Source of the DNA: CTSoil-075 sp042610375
GTDB taxonomy: Bacteria > Bacillota > Negativicutes > DSM-13327
Assembly: GCF_042610375.1 (NCBI RefSeq)
Contig: NZ_JBGJZL010000005.1
Location: 248,001 to 312,000, forward strand
DNA: 64,000 bases
Reading direction: 5' to 3'
Shown: one piece after another, positions 44,715 to 53,293 of the stretch
Position numbering within the stretch: the first letter of the stretch is position 1
How the letters are laid out: every line of letters begins with the position of its first letter
Notes under the pieces: model-generated
Seen by the model: only the letters and a program-made list of their open reading frames with translations
Told to the model about the DNA's origin: nothing
Databases searched by the model: none
Program-made: the position numbers and the translations under genes

Positions 44715-44728
44715 TTGTCATGTGACAA
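44715..44728. promoter_or_regulatory. Palindrome upstream of korAB
   Basis: TTGTCA-TG-TGACAA has perfect six-base arms and lies 27-40 bp before the korA ATG, where an operator would sit. It does not match the Rex or Fnr consensus. No regulator is assigned. Confidence 0.35.
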
Positions 44729-44881
44729 TAAATTCGTGAAAAATCAGACAAATCCTTTTTTAACCCTATCAATCGACAATTTTATTTTTTTGAAATTTAT
44801 CGATATATTATTGTAATATTGATTTAACATATGAGCATCAGTGTGATACAATCTGTATAATCAAAAGTTTGGAGGTAGGGT

Positions 44882-45451
44882 ATGCAAGTATTGAAAGATA
44901 AGATTCAGGCCGAAGGAGTGGTTATACAGAATTCGCTACTGAAAGTAGATTCTTTTTTGAATCACCAACTTGATCCGGAGTTGATGATGAAACTTGGAGA
45001 AGAGTTTGCTCTTCGGTTTAAAAATAATAAGGTAACAAAAGTGTTGACCATTGAATCTTCGGGTATTGCCGTTGCCATTATGGTAGGGCTTGCCTTAAAA
45101 GTGCCTGTCGTTTTTGCTCGAAAGAAAAAATCAGCTGTTTGTAATGATGAAGTTTATAGTACAACCGTTTATTCTTTTACTAAAAAAGAAAGCAATTATG
45201 TGACCGTTTCTAAGGAATTATTAGCAACGGGTGAAAATGTGATGATTATTGATGATTTCTTAGCAAATGGCGAAGCTGCTCTTGGTCTGACGCATATTGT
45301 CGAGCAAGCGGGTGCTAATGTTGTGGGAATTGGAATTGTGATTGAAAAATCATTTCAACCAGGTGCAGAAAAATTAAAAAGTGCTGGATATCGGGTGGAA
45401 TCTCTCGTTCGTATTAAGTCCTTTTCAAATGGACAAGTCAATTATGTATGA
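44882..45451 (+). CDS. xpt: Xanthine phosphoribosyltransferase
   Basis: A 189-residue purine-salvage enzyme that makes XMP from xanthine and PRPP. It matches Bacillus Xpt in length and motifs: FLNHQLDPELMMKLGEEFA, IESSGIAVAIMVGLALKVP, VFARKKKS and the PRPP loop MIIDDFLANGEAALGL, followed by GIGIVIEKSFQPG. GGAGGTAGGG is the ribosome site, and TATAAT at 44856-44861 a possible -10. No purine riboswitch is visible upstream, unlike many Firmicutes xpt genes. The HAD gene overlaps its end by 8 bp. Confidence 0.94.
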   Translation: MQVLKDKIQAEGVVIQNSLLKVDSFLNHQLDPELMMKLGEEFALRFKNNKVTKVLTIESSGIAVAIMVGLALKVPVVFARKKKSAVCNDEVYSTTVYSFTKKESNYVTVSKELLATGENVMIIDDFLANGEAALGLTHIVEQAGANVVGIGIVIEKSFQPGAEKLKSAGYRVESLVRIKSFSNGQVNYV

Positions 45452-46091
45452 TGTTATTTTATTTGATCTTGATGGAACATTAACAGATCCTAAACCAGGT
45501 ATTACGAAATCAGTACAATATGCTCTTGAAAAAATGGGTATTGTCGAAAATGATTTGGAAAAACTAACGATTTTTATTGGACCGCCATTGATAGCCTCTT
45601 TTAAAGAGTATTATCACATGAATGACGATGAAGCAAAGCAGGCTCTTGTGTATTATCGCGAGCGCTTTTCCCAAGTTGGATTATATGAAAATGCAGTTTA
45701 TGAGGGTATCAAAGAATTACTTGAGAAATTGCAAAGTCAAGGAAAAACATTATTTGTTGCTACTTCAAAACCAACAATATTTTCGATAAAGATATTAGAA
45801 CATTTTGGTTTAATTCATTTTTTTAAAGCGGTGATCGGCAGTGAACTTGATGGGACAAGAGTGGAAAAAAGTGATGTGATTCAGTTTGTCTTATCTCAAG
45901 TTGATCAGTCTGCTGCACAAAAAATCATTATGGTTGGCGATCGTAAGTTTGATATCGTTGGGGCCCAAGAAAATGGTATTGATGTGGTTGGTGTCTCTTA
46001 TGGATATGGTAGCTGTGATGAGCTGATCCTAGCTAAACCGAACCATATAGTAAATACTGTACCAGAACTAGAGCAATTGTTATGCATATAA
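45444..46091 (+). CDS. HAD superfamily phosphatase, Gph/PpaX-like
   Basis: A 215-residue hydrolase starting inside the last codons of xpt. Motif I is LFDLDGTLTDPK (nucleophile and acid Asp), motif II is VATSKP, and motif III/IV runs through KSDVIQFVLSQV to MVGDRKFDIVGAQENGIDVVG. The helical cap carries FIGPPLIASF. The phosphoglycolate-phosphatase-like subgroup dephosphorylates small metabolites. Overlap with xpt suggests a nucleotide-related substrate, such as a 5'-nucleotide; this is inference. ATG 45444 is chosen because a longer frame to 45381 would start deep in xpt and precede the conserved start. Confidence 0.9.
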   Translation: MYDVILFDLDGTLTDPKPGITKSVQYALEKMGIVENDLEKLTIFIGPPLIASFKEYYHMNDDEAKQALVYYRERFSQVGLYENAVYEGIKELLEKLQSQGKTLFVATSKPTIFSIKILEHFGLIHFFKAVIGSELDGTRVEKSDVIQFVLSQVDQSAAQKIIMVGDRKFDIVGAQENGIDVVGVSYGYGSCDELILAKPNHIVNTVPELEQLLCI

Positions 46092-46130
46092 GTTTATTCA
46101 ATATGATTCCTTTGGCGTAATATAGATAAA

Positions 46131-46178
46131 GAAACAAAAATAGAGATGGAGCTAAAGCTCCATCTCTATTTTTGTTTC
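46131..46178. terminator. Terminator after xpt-HAD operon
   Basis: Uninterrupted inverted repeat of more than 20 bp (GAAACAAAAATAGAGATGG and its complement) around GAGCTAAAGCTC, with U-tracts on both strands. Confidence 0.92.
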
Positions 46179-46183
46179 TAGAT

Positions 46184-46244
46184 AATAAGGGTTCAGATCT
46201 TTCTTGTAATTGATTAAAATCACCAAGAAAAATCTGAACCTTAT
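46184..46244 (-). terminator. Hairpin at the end of the PhoR-like kinase gene
   Basis: AATAAGGTTCAGAT and its complement, with a further CTTG/CAAG inner stem and a 15-base loop, directly follows the minus-strand kinase stop. Its U-tract is weak, so it may share the stronger hairpin at 46131. Confidence 0.6.
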
Positions 46245-48023
46245 TTAAGCAAGTGGTAATTTAATCGTGAAAGTTGTTCCTTTATTAACGGTACTCTGGA
46301 CGGAAATTTGCCCACCATGCATTTCGATAATGAACTTAACAATGGATAATCCGAGACCTGTACCACCAGCACTACGAGTCCGTGCTTTGTCGACTCGATA
46401 AAAACGATCAAAAATGAGAGGTAAATCGGCAGACGGGATGCCAATGCCAGAATCTTTCACAATCAAGATCGCTTCTTTATCCTCCTGATAGCATTGTAAA
46501 ACAATCAGACCTGTCGCAAGAGTATATTTGATGCTGTTATCTAACAAGTTAATGAGAATTTGTTTGAGCCAATCAGGGTTAGCCATAACAATAAGAGGTT
46601 CAGAAGGGGCATCAATCGTAATTGTGATATTTTTTTCGTCAGCATGGGCAATGAGATATTGCTGAGCCTTGTGTAGGAGCGGCGTTAAGTCAGTTGGTTC
46701 TAATTTAATTTGTTGACGGTATTCTTGAGAATTAAGCTTAGCTAATTGTAGTAATTCGTTGATTAAACGTTGCATTCTTTCGGCTTCGCTATGAATAATA
46801 TTAATAAATTTGGTCCTGAGTGCAGAGTCTTCCATAGCCCCATCTAGCAAGGTTTCAGCAAAACCTTTTATAGCTGTAAGAGGAGTTGCCAATTCATGGG
46901 AAGCATTGGCAACAAAATCAGCTTGGCGTTCATGGAGATCTTGAAGGGTTGTGATATCGTGGAATACGCTTAAAATACGAGTATTATCCTTCTCTTTAGT
47001 TGTAATGGGTGCTAAAAATACTTGAAATACTCGTTTGTTACCATGGATTTTAGTTTTAAGCTGAATTTGCATGCTTTGGTCATTGATAACAGTTTGATGT
47101 ATAGAACGATCCAATTGGCTATTGCCAATGACTTGCATATTATGTTGATTCATCATGGAATCATGAATGTCAAAAATATCTCGAGCCGTTTTATTGGCAG
47201 TTAACACTCGCCCGTAACGATCAAGAAGAATTACAGAATTATCCATGTGTTCAAGAATAAGAGTTAATTTTTGCGCTTCAGCAGTTGTTTCATTGATTTT
47301 GTCATCTAGGTTGGAGGCAAGATGATTGAGAGTATGGGCTAGGAGTTCCAGTTCATCTCCCGTGCGCACATAAAGCCGGCGATCTAAATTTCCGTCTCCG
47401 ATTTCTCGAGCAGCAGTTGTTATTTCTTCTAAAGGTGCTGTATATTTGTGAGCCAATCGGAGGCTAAGAGCAATTGCTAATAATGAAGTTAAGAAAATAG
47501 TGGCAAGGAGAGTCGACTTAATGCTGTTAAAGCCGGCATCAACTGTAGCAAGGGTACTGGCAATTCGAACTGTTCCTAAGACCTCGCTACCATGCCAAAT
47601 GGGAATGGATGCGTAGAGCATATTCTGATTAATGGTAGTACTATAGCGAATGGATTTTCCGACTTCGCCACTTAAAGCGGCGGATACTTCGGGACGTTCT
47701 AAATGATTTTCCATAAGTGTTGGATTTTCCCAAGAATCAGCAAGTACAGTACCATTATTATCGATGACTGTAATTCGCAAGTCGCTTTTGGTAGCTAATT
47801 CTTTCAGGCGTTGATCGATACCTGATTTTTCTTTCGGTCCTTTCATGTAATCTTCCAAAAATTGTTCTGTAACTCGAGCATTTGTTAATAGGCTACTTGT
47901 TAACATGTCTAAATTATTTTGATAAAAAAACCATAAAAGATAACTGCTTAATAATGACATTGTTAATAAAATTAAGACAAGATAAGTAACAATGAGTCTA
48001 GATTTTATACCTCGTTTAAACAT
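46245..48023 (-). CDS. PhoR/WalK-like sensor histidine kinase
   Basis: A 592-residue membrane kinase. Helices at about 10-32 and 165-187 flank a periplasmic sensor of the sCache-like type (LRITVIDNNGTVLADSW). HAMP (about 188-240), a coiled coil and PAS (about 250-355) follow. The H-box is FVANASHELATPLTAIKGFAE, and the ATPase has ILINLLDNSIKYTL, KDSGIGIP, IFDRFYRVD and GGTGLGLSIVKFI. The layout equals PhoR of Firmicutes. No response-regulator gene is in the window beside it. Its promoter region faces a Pho-box promoter, and pstS lies 2 kb away, so phosphate sensing is plausible, but WalK-like roles are not excluded. Confidence 0.9.
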   Translation of the reverse strand: MFKRGIKSRLIVTYLVLILLTMSLLSSYLLWFFYQNNLDMLTSSLLTNARVTEQFLEDYMKGPKEKSGIDQRLKELATKSDLRITVIDNNGTVLADSWENPTLMENHLERPEVSAALSGEVGKSIRYSTTINQNMLYASIPIWHGSEVLGTVRIASTLATVDAGFNSIKSTLLATIFLTSLLAIALSLRLAHKYTAPLEEITTAAREIGDGNLDRRLYVRTGDELELLAHTLNHLASNLDDKINETTAEAQKLTLILEHMDNSVILLDRYGRVLTANKTARDIFDIHDSMMNQHNMQVIGNSQLDRSIHQTVINDQSMQIQLKTKIHGNKRVFQVFLAPITTKEKDNTRILSVFHDITTLQDLHERQADFVANASHELATPLTAIKGFAETLLDGAMEDSALRTKFINIIHSEAERMQRLINELLQLAKLNSQEYRQQIKLEPTDLTPLLHKAQQYLIAHADEKNITITIDAPSEPLIVMANPDWLKQILINLLDNSIKYTLATGLIVLQCYQEDKEAILIVKDSGIGIPSADLPLIFDRFYRVDKARTRSAGGTGLGLSIVKFIIEMHGGQISVQSTVNKGTTFTIKLPLA

Positions 48024-48086
48024 AATAGCCCTCCCCTAAAGTATATAGAAAAATCATACAATAAAAAGATAGAACTAGCTATGAAT

Positions 48087-48140
48087 TTAACAAAAAGATA
48101 ACCTAGGCTTAACAATATACTTATATTAATGAATTAAAAT
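48087..48140 (+). promoter_or_regulatory. Putative Pho box and -10 before the EAL-CBS-GGDEF gene
   Basis: TTAACA (48087-48092), ATAACC (48098-48103) and TTAACA (48109-48114) repeat at exactly 11 bp. A TAAAAT (48135-48140) follows after 20 bp. This is the same layout as upstream of pstS at 50043, and agrees with PhoP/PhoB-type direct repeats that replace the -35. Confidence 0.6.
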
Positions 48141-48210
48141 ATAACATGAAGTATGTACGAGAAATCCATAAGACCGAGAAATTTTGTACATCGGTGGAGG
48201 AATAATTTAC

Positions 48211-50031
48211 ATGTTATTCTGGAATATGCTAGATATAAATAAAGATCTAATGACAGATCATAATGACTATACTCAGGAAGAATTAGAAATCTATAAAGAA
48301 TTGGATAAAGTGTTAGTAAATAAAGAAATTAAGGCTGTTTTTCAACCGATTGTATCTTTATTTGATGGAGAAATTTTTGGTTATGAAGCTTTGAGTCGAG
48401 GAATTCCAGGATCATCCCTTGAAAAGCCAGATGCATTATTCGCTGCTGCTGAGCGTTTTGATAAAGTATGGGAGCTAGAATTTCTCTGCCGGAGTAAGGC
48501 TTTTGAGAATGCTTATAAATTACCCAATGAAAAGATGCTGTTTATTAATGTTGCCCCCAATATTATCAATGATGTCCGTTTTCAAAAAGGCGCTACCTTT
48601 GATATGTTAACTCAATATAACATCGATGCGAGTAATATTATTTTTGAAATCACCGAGAAAAACTCAGTTGAGGATTATAAAAGTTTTCGACGTGTTCTGG
48701 ATAATTATACGAGTCAGGGGTATAAAATTGCCATTGATGATGCTGGATCAGGTTATTCTGGCTTAAAATTATTAGCTGAAACCAGACCTCAGTTTATTAA
48801 AATGGATATGGATTTGGTGAGAAACATTGATAAAGATGCTTTAAAGCAAGCTCTAATGAAAGCTTTCTATGAGTTTTCTGTTGCTGCTAATATGAAAATC
48901 ATTGCTGAAGGAATTGAGACTCTTGATGAGTTAAATACCATTATTACGATTGGTATACCTTATGGCCAAGGCTATTTATTGCAGAGACCTGCTAGTGAAT
49001 TTCTAGATGTGAGTGACAAAATTAAAGAAGTGATTATTAGTAAAAACTATCGGAAAAAACAAGAGTCTTTCCATACGCCCTTGACCATGCCAATTGGTGA
49101 AATTAGTCGGCGTGATCAGGGCTTTTCTGCCATGGTAACAGGTGGTCAAGTGTTAGATTATTTTAATGAAAATCCTAATGTGATGGGAATTGCTATTTTG
49201 CAAGGAGATACGCCAGTAGGGTTATTAATGAAAAATAAATTTTTAACTCATTTGGCAACTAAATATGGAGTGGCTGTCTATATGAATCGGCCTGTTGGAT
49301 TACTGATGGATCAAAATTTTTTGATTGTCGATTATGATACACCGCTAGAGCAAGTATCAAAATCAGCTGTTGCAAGAGATGAGGATAGCTTGTATGACTA
49401 TATTGTAGTGACTCAGCAAGATAAATATTATGGAATCACGACGATCAAAAAATTGTTGGAAAAAACTACCCACTTGGAAATTAATCGCGCTAAACATAGT
49501 AATCCATTAAGTGGTCTACCTGGTAATATTTTAATTGAAGAAAAGTTAAAATTAGTGATTGAATCTGAAGAAACTTATTCAGTCTTATATTTTGATTTAG
49601 ATAATTTTAAAGCCTATAATGACGTCTATGGTTTTGAAAATGGCGATAAAATTTTGTGTATGACCGCTCAACTTATTCAGTCTCAATTTAAAAATTATCA
49701 TATGATGGATGCATTTGTAGGGCATATTGGCGGTGATGATTTTATTGCGATCATCAAAAATATTGATGCTATGCTGATATGCCAAAGGATTATTGATTAT
49801 TTTGATGCGAGGATTAGAGGATTCTATACGGAAGAGGATAAAAGCCGTAACTATATTATTGCAAAAAATCGACATGGTGTAGAAGAACATTTTCCGATTG
49901 TATCTCTTTCGATTGCTGTATTATCTAATATTGGTAAAAAATTTAAAAATCCAGCAGATTTAGCAGAAGCAGCCAGTATTGTGAAAAAGAAATGCAAGCA
50001 AGTTTGGCAGAGTTGCTATTTTTTTGATTAA
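48211..50031 (+). CDS. EAL-CBS-GGDEF protein, probable c-di-GMP phosphodiesterase
   Basis: A 606-residue soluble protein. EAL comes first (about 35-275): FGYEALSRG, FEITEKNS, IDDAGSGYSGL and IAEGIET, with the catalytic set intact. A CBS pair (about 300-425) with VGLLMKNKFLTHL and VSKSAVARD could bind an adenine nucleotide. The final GGDEF (about 445-600) is degenerate (HIGGDDFIAII). This is a known Firmicutes order. ATG 48211 follows GGTGGAGG; an in-frame TTG at 48184 is unlikely. The Pho-box-like promoter upstream predicts induction at low phosphate. Confidence 0.9.
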   Translation: MLFWNMLDINKDLMTDHNDYTQEELEIYKELDKVLVNKEIKAVFQPIVSLFDGEIFGYEALSRGIPGSSLEKPDALFAAAERFDKVWELEFLCRSKAFENAYKLPNEKMLFINVAPNIINDVRFQKGATFDMLTQYNIDASNIIFEITEKNSVEDYKSFRRVLDNYTSQGYKIAIDDAGSGYSGLKLLAETRPQFIKMDMDLVRNIDKDALKQALMKAFYEFSVAANMKIIAEGIETLDELNTIITIGIPYGQGYLLQRPASEFLDVSDKIKEVIISKNYRKKQESFHTPLTMPIGEISRRDQGFSAMVTGGQVLDYFNENPNVMGIAILQGDTPVGLLMKNKFLTHLATKYGVAVYMNRPVGLLMDQNFLIVDYDTPLEQVSKSAVARDEDSLYDYIVVTQQDKYYGITTIKKLLEKTTHLEINRAKHSNPLSGLPGNILIEEKLKLVIESEETYSVLYFDLDNFKAYNDVYGFENGDKILCMTAQLIQSQFKNYHMMDAFVGHIGGDDFIAIIKNIDAMLICQRIIDYFDARIRGFYTEEDKSRNYIIAKNRHGVEEHFPIVSLSIAVLSNIGKKFKNPADLAEAASIVKKKCKQVWQSCYFFD

Positions 50032-50042
50032 AAAGGGCATTG

Positions 50043-50096
50043 TTAACAAAATCGTAACATTACCTTAACACATAGAAATGAAGATTGTTTTACAAT
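50043..50096 (+). promoter_or_regulatory. Putative Pho box and -10 before pstS
   Basis: TTAACA (50043-50048), GTAACA (50054-50059) and TTAACA (50065-50070) at 11-bp period, 20 bp, then TACAAT (50091-50096). The position before a phosphate-binding-protein gene makes a PhoP-type activator site likely. Confidence 0.75.
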
Positions 50097-50130
50097 ATAA
50101 CCATGATAAAAAAACGTAGGGGGTCTTGAT

Positions 50131-50988
50131 ATGAAGTTTTTACAAAAAAATAAAATCATTTTAACTGTTGCTGCATTATTGGTAGGTGTTAGTTTGATTG
50201 CAGGCTGTGGTGGAAAAAAAGAAGAAGCCAAAGCAGCTGATGTTCAAGGAACAGTAACAGCATCTGGCTCAACGGCTTTACTTCCTTTATTAAAACCAGC
50301 ACAAGAAGAATTCCAAAAGAAATACGCAAAAGCAACGGTTACGATTTCAGGTGGTGGATCTTTCACTGGCCTAAATCAAGTCGCAGCTGGTTCTGTAAAT
50401 ATAGGTAACTCAGATGTTCCAGCAACTAATGAATATAAAGATAAAGGTCTTGTTGATCATCAAGTAGCCGTTGCTCCTTTTGTATTTATTGTTAATCAAG
50501 ATGTGAGTGTTGACAATTTGACTCAACAACAATATGTAGATATTCTGACTGGTAAAACAACTAACTGGAAAGATGTTGGCGGTAAAGATCAAAAAATTAC
50601 ATTGATTCACCGTGCTAAATCTTCAGGGTCACGTGCTACGATTGCTGAAATCGTATTGAAAGGTGCTCCGTTTACAGATAATGCTGTTATCCAAGATTCA
50701 AATGGTGCTGTACGTTCCGCTATTGCTAGCACACCTGGTTCAATTGGTTATGTTGATTCAGCATATGCTGATAACACGATCAAATCACTTGCTTATAACG
50801 GCGAAAAATACTCTGCTGATGCTGTCGCTAATGGTAAGTATCCTGTATATGCTTATGAACATATGTTCACTAAAGGTGAAGCTACTGGCGCTGTTAAAGC
50901 CTTCATCGATTATGTAATGAGTAAAGAGTTCCAAGAAACCTATGTTGAAAAAAATGGATTTGTACCTATGACAAAAATGAAGAAATAA
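50131..50988 (+). CDS. pstS: Phosphate ABC transporter substrate-binding lipoprotein
   Basis: A 285-residue PstS. The lipobox LIAGC places the lipidated cysteine at residue 26. Phosphate-contact segments are ASGSTALLPLL, SGGGSFTGLNQVAAGSVNIGNSD, HRAKSSGSRATIAEI and a GSIGYVDSAY loop. The mature protein binds inorganic phosphate outside the membrane and delivers it to PstCAB. No pstC, pstA, pstB or phoU follows: a terminator and a chemoreceptor gene do. It is thus an orphan copy, or the rest of the system is elsewhere in the genome. A GTAGGGGG ribosome site is present. Confidence 0.93.
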   Translation: MKFLQKNKIILTVAALLVGVSLIAGCGGKKEEAKAADVQGTVTASGSTALLPLLKPAQEEFQKKYAKATVTISGGGSFTGLNQVAAGSVNIGNSDVPATNEYKDKGLVDHQVAVAPFVFIVNQDVSVDNLTQQQYVDILTGKTTNWKDVGGKDQKITLIHRAKSSGSRATIAEIVLKGAPFTDNAVIQDSNGAVRSAIASTPGSIGYVDSAYADNTIKSLAYNGEKYSADAVANGKYPVYAYEHMFTKGEATGAVKAFIDYVMSKEFQETYVEKNGFVPMTKMKK

Positions 50989-51019
50989 TTTCACAAAAAC
51001 TTGATATAAATCATACAAG

Positions 51020-51052
51020 TAAACGGTCATGTTAATATCATGGCCGTTTATT
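51020..51052 (+). terminator. Terminator after pstS
   Basis: TAAACGGTCATG/CATGGCCGTTTA with a 7-base loop and TTTAT tail. Confidence 0.8.
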
Positions 51053-51128
51053 TATAGAATCGATAAACTGTTCATATGAATACATCAATCAGATAAGCCT
51101 TATTATGGATGGGGGTAAAGTTTAAAAA

Positions 51129-53252
51129 ATGTTAAAGAGGATTATCACGCTAACAAAAAAAGTACCTTTTTCTTTTCGATCCCTAAGGGTCTTACGAGTA
51201 GGGGTTTTACGACAAAGAAAAAATAAAAAACCTCTTAACTTAAAAGTTTTGCAAAAAATTACCTTACGACAAATCATGGCCAAAAATTCTTGGTCATCCC
51301 TCGCTACCCAAGCGACGATGTTGATTGTCATTACGTGTATTATACCTTTGAGTATTGTTGGCTGGTATTTTACGACACAGACAATGGAAAGTCTTACCCA
51401 AGCTACAATTGAAAAAAATAACAAAGTTGCTGATCGAATTGCTAGTGATATTGGGACCAATTTACAGTCGAAAAAAAATTTTTTGTTGGTTGCCAGTGGA
51501 AGTCCAGCCATTCGTAGTATGGAAAAGGAAGGAACCCTCAACTATCTAAATCAGATTAAGCCTTGGTATGGTAGTAATGAAACTCTCTTTGTGGCCCAAG
51601 TTGATGGGGCACAAATTGCGCGAACAGATACGAATAAATTGACTAATATTGGTGATCGAGATTATTTTAAAAGTGCCATACAAGGATCAATTCATTTTTC
51701 TGAGCCCCTGGTTAGTAAAGCAACAGGGCAATTAACAATTATTGCTTCAGCACCCATCTATGGCGCAGATAGTAAAGTAAAGGGGATTATTGGAGCCAAT
51801 TTATCATTGCAAAATGTGAATGGTATGATTGAACAAATCTTGTCACAAAATCCAGGATATGCAGTGACAATTATTAATAAGAATCGAGTGCCCATATTTT
51901 ATCAAGGTGATTCAACTGCAGTTGCTGAGTCTAAGCAACTCGATGAAGCATATTACCAAGAAGCGTTGGAGAAACAAACGGGTAATACGGTGGGAGTCTT
52001 TAGAGGGCAAGATTATTTCATATCCTATCGGCCAATTGCCAATACAGAGTGGGTTGCAGTTTCATCATATTCTAAACAATCTGCATTGCAATCAGCTTAT
52101 GACATGGTCGAAAATAGTACCATGGTGACCTTGTTTATGATTGTCTTATTTATGATGATTGGTTTATTTTTTATTCGAAAAGCATTATATCCTTTAAAAG
52201 AACTCGCCGTGGGCGTAGGCATCGTAGCTCAGGGTGATCTAACTCATACTATGTTGGAGTACAAGCATGATGAATTAAGTCATGTTGCGAAGGCTTTTAA
52301 TGGGATGATTCTTAATTTGCGAGAGATTGTTCAATCGGTAAAACAATCATCATCTCTTGTTGTAGAATCAACCAATAGTGTTGCTGCGACTTCAGAACAG
52401 TCTAGGGAGGGGAGTTCTCTCGTATCACAATCTGTGATGGCGATTGCTAAAAAAATAGCCGAACAGGAAAAAGAAACACAAAGAACGGAAGAACTATTAC
52501 AAAGATTGCTTGGTATTACGGTAAATGTTTCAGGTAATATTAGTCAGGTTGCAGTTTCGAGTAATGACTGTTCCATCGCAGCCACAGAAGGGCAAAGAGT
52601 CATTGATGAAACCATAGACAAGATGCATAATATAAAAGGTCTTGTTGTTAGTACAGCCCAAAATGTTACCTTACTTGGTGAAAGTACTACAGAGATTAAT
52701 AAGATTACAAGTATGATCAGCCAAATCGCCAGTCAGACAAATTTATTGGCATTAAATGCAGCAATTGAAGCAGCTCGTGCTGGGGAAGCTGGGCGTGGAT
52801 TTGCAGTCGTGGCTGATGAAGTACGCAAACTTGCTGAGCAGTCTGCACGTGCTGCTAAAGAAATTTCAGTACTCGTTACTAAAATTCAGGCTCAGACTAG
52901 CGGTTCGGTTCTTGCGATGGAGCGAAGTGTTGAAAATGTAGAACATGGTGTACAAAGTGCTCAAACGAGTGGGGAAGCATTTAAGAAAATTGTGGAAGCC
53001 GTCAATCATGTTCAACTTCAGTCTAATACCATTACCTTAGAAACTGAAAATCAGGTTACTTTATGTCGAGATGCTATGCAAGCAATAGCTAGTATCAGCC
53101 TTTTGGCAACAAGCAATACGAGCAGTGCAGAGGAAATTGCTGCTGTATGTGAAGAGCAAGAAGCTGCATCGGCAGAGATTAATTTTTCTATTGGAAAATT
53201 ACATAATATGTCTTATAATTTGGAGAATTTAGTATCTCAGTTTAAAGCGTAA
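51129..53252 (+). CDS. Methyl-accepting chemotaxis protein, Cache type
   Basis: A 707-residue receptor. A Cache-type periplasmic domain (about 85-335) contains IGDRDYFKSAIQGSIHFSEP and ATGQLTIIASAPIY. Helices are at about 62-82 and 338-358; HAMP follows, then a signalling domain with tip SQTNLLALNAAIEAARAGEAG. Unusually, about 55 strongly basic residues precede the first helix (PFSFRSLRVLRVGVLRQRK). The start is supported only by a GGGGG at rather long spacing. ATG 51276 would remove this extension but has no visible ribosome site. It follows pstS, though across a terminator. Confidence 0.9.
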   Translation: MLKRIITLTKKVPFSFRSLRVLRVGVLRQRKNKKPLNLKVLQKITLRQIMAKNSWSSLATQATMLIVITCIIPLSIVGWYFTTQTMESLTQATIEKNNKVADRIASDIGTNLQSKKNFLLVASGSPAIRSMEKEGTLNYLNQIKPWYGSNETLFVAQVDGAQIARTDTNKLTNIGDRDYFKSAIQGSIHFSEPLVSKATGQLTIIASAPIYGADSKVKGIIGANLSLQNVNGMIEQILSQNPGYAVTIINKNRVPIFYQGDSTAVAESKQLDEAYYQEALEKQTGNTVGVFRGQDYFISYRPIANTEWVAVSSYSKQSALQSAYDMVENSTMVTLFMIVLFMMIGLFFIRKALYPLKELAVGVGIVAQGDLTHTMLEYKHDELSHVAKAFNGMILNLREIVQSVKQSSSLVVESTNSVAATSEQSREGSSLVSQSVMAIAKKIAEQEKETQRTEELLQRLLGITVNVSGNISQVAVSSNDCSIAATEGQRVIDETIDKMHNIKGLVVSTAQNVTLLGESTTEINKITSMISQIASQTNLLALNAAIEAARAGEAGRGFAVVADEVRKLAEQSARAAKEISVLVTKIQAQTSGSVLAMERSVENVEHGVQSAQTSGEAFKKIVEAVNHVQLQSNTITLETENQVTLCRDAMQAIASISLLATSNTSSAEEIAAVCEEQEAASAEINFSIGKLHNMSYNLENLVSQFKA

Positions 53253-53254
53253 AA

Positions 53255-53284
53255 AAATGCACCACAGTGGGTGCACTTTTTTAT
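53255..53284. terminator. Bidirectional terminator
   Basis: TGCACC/GGTGCA stem flanked by seven A and six T, between the chemoreceptor gene and the converging aspartokinase gene. Confidence 0.82.
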
Positions 53285-53293
53285 CGATTAAAA

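Noticed and set aside
44689..44881. Purine riboswitch before xpt
   Set aside because: The conserved core of the guanine/adenine aptamer is not seen, and there is no terminator hairpin between the promoter and xpt.
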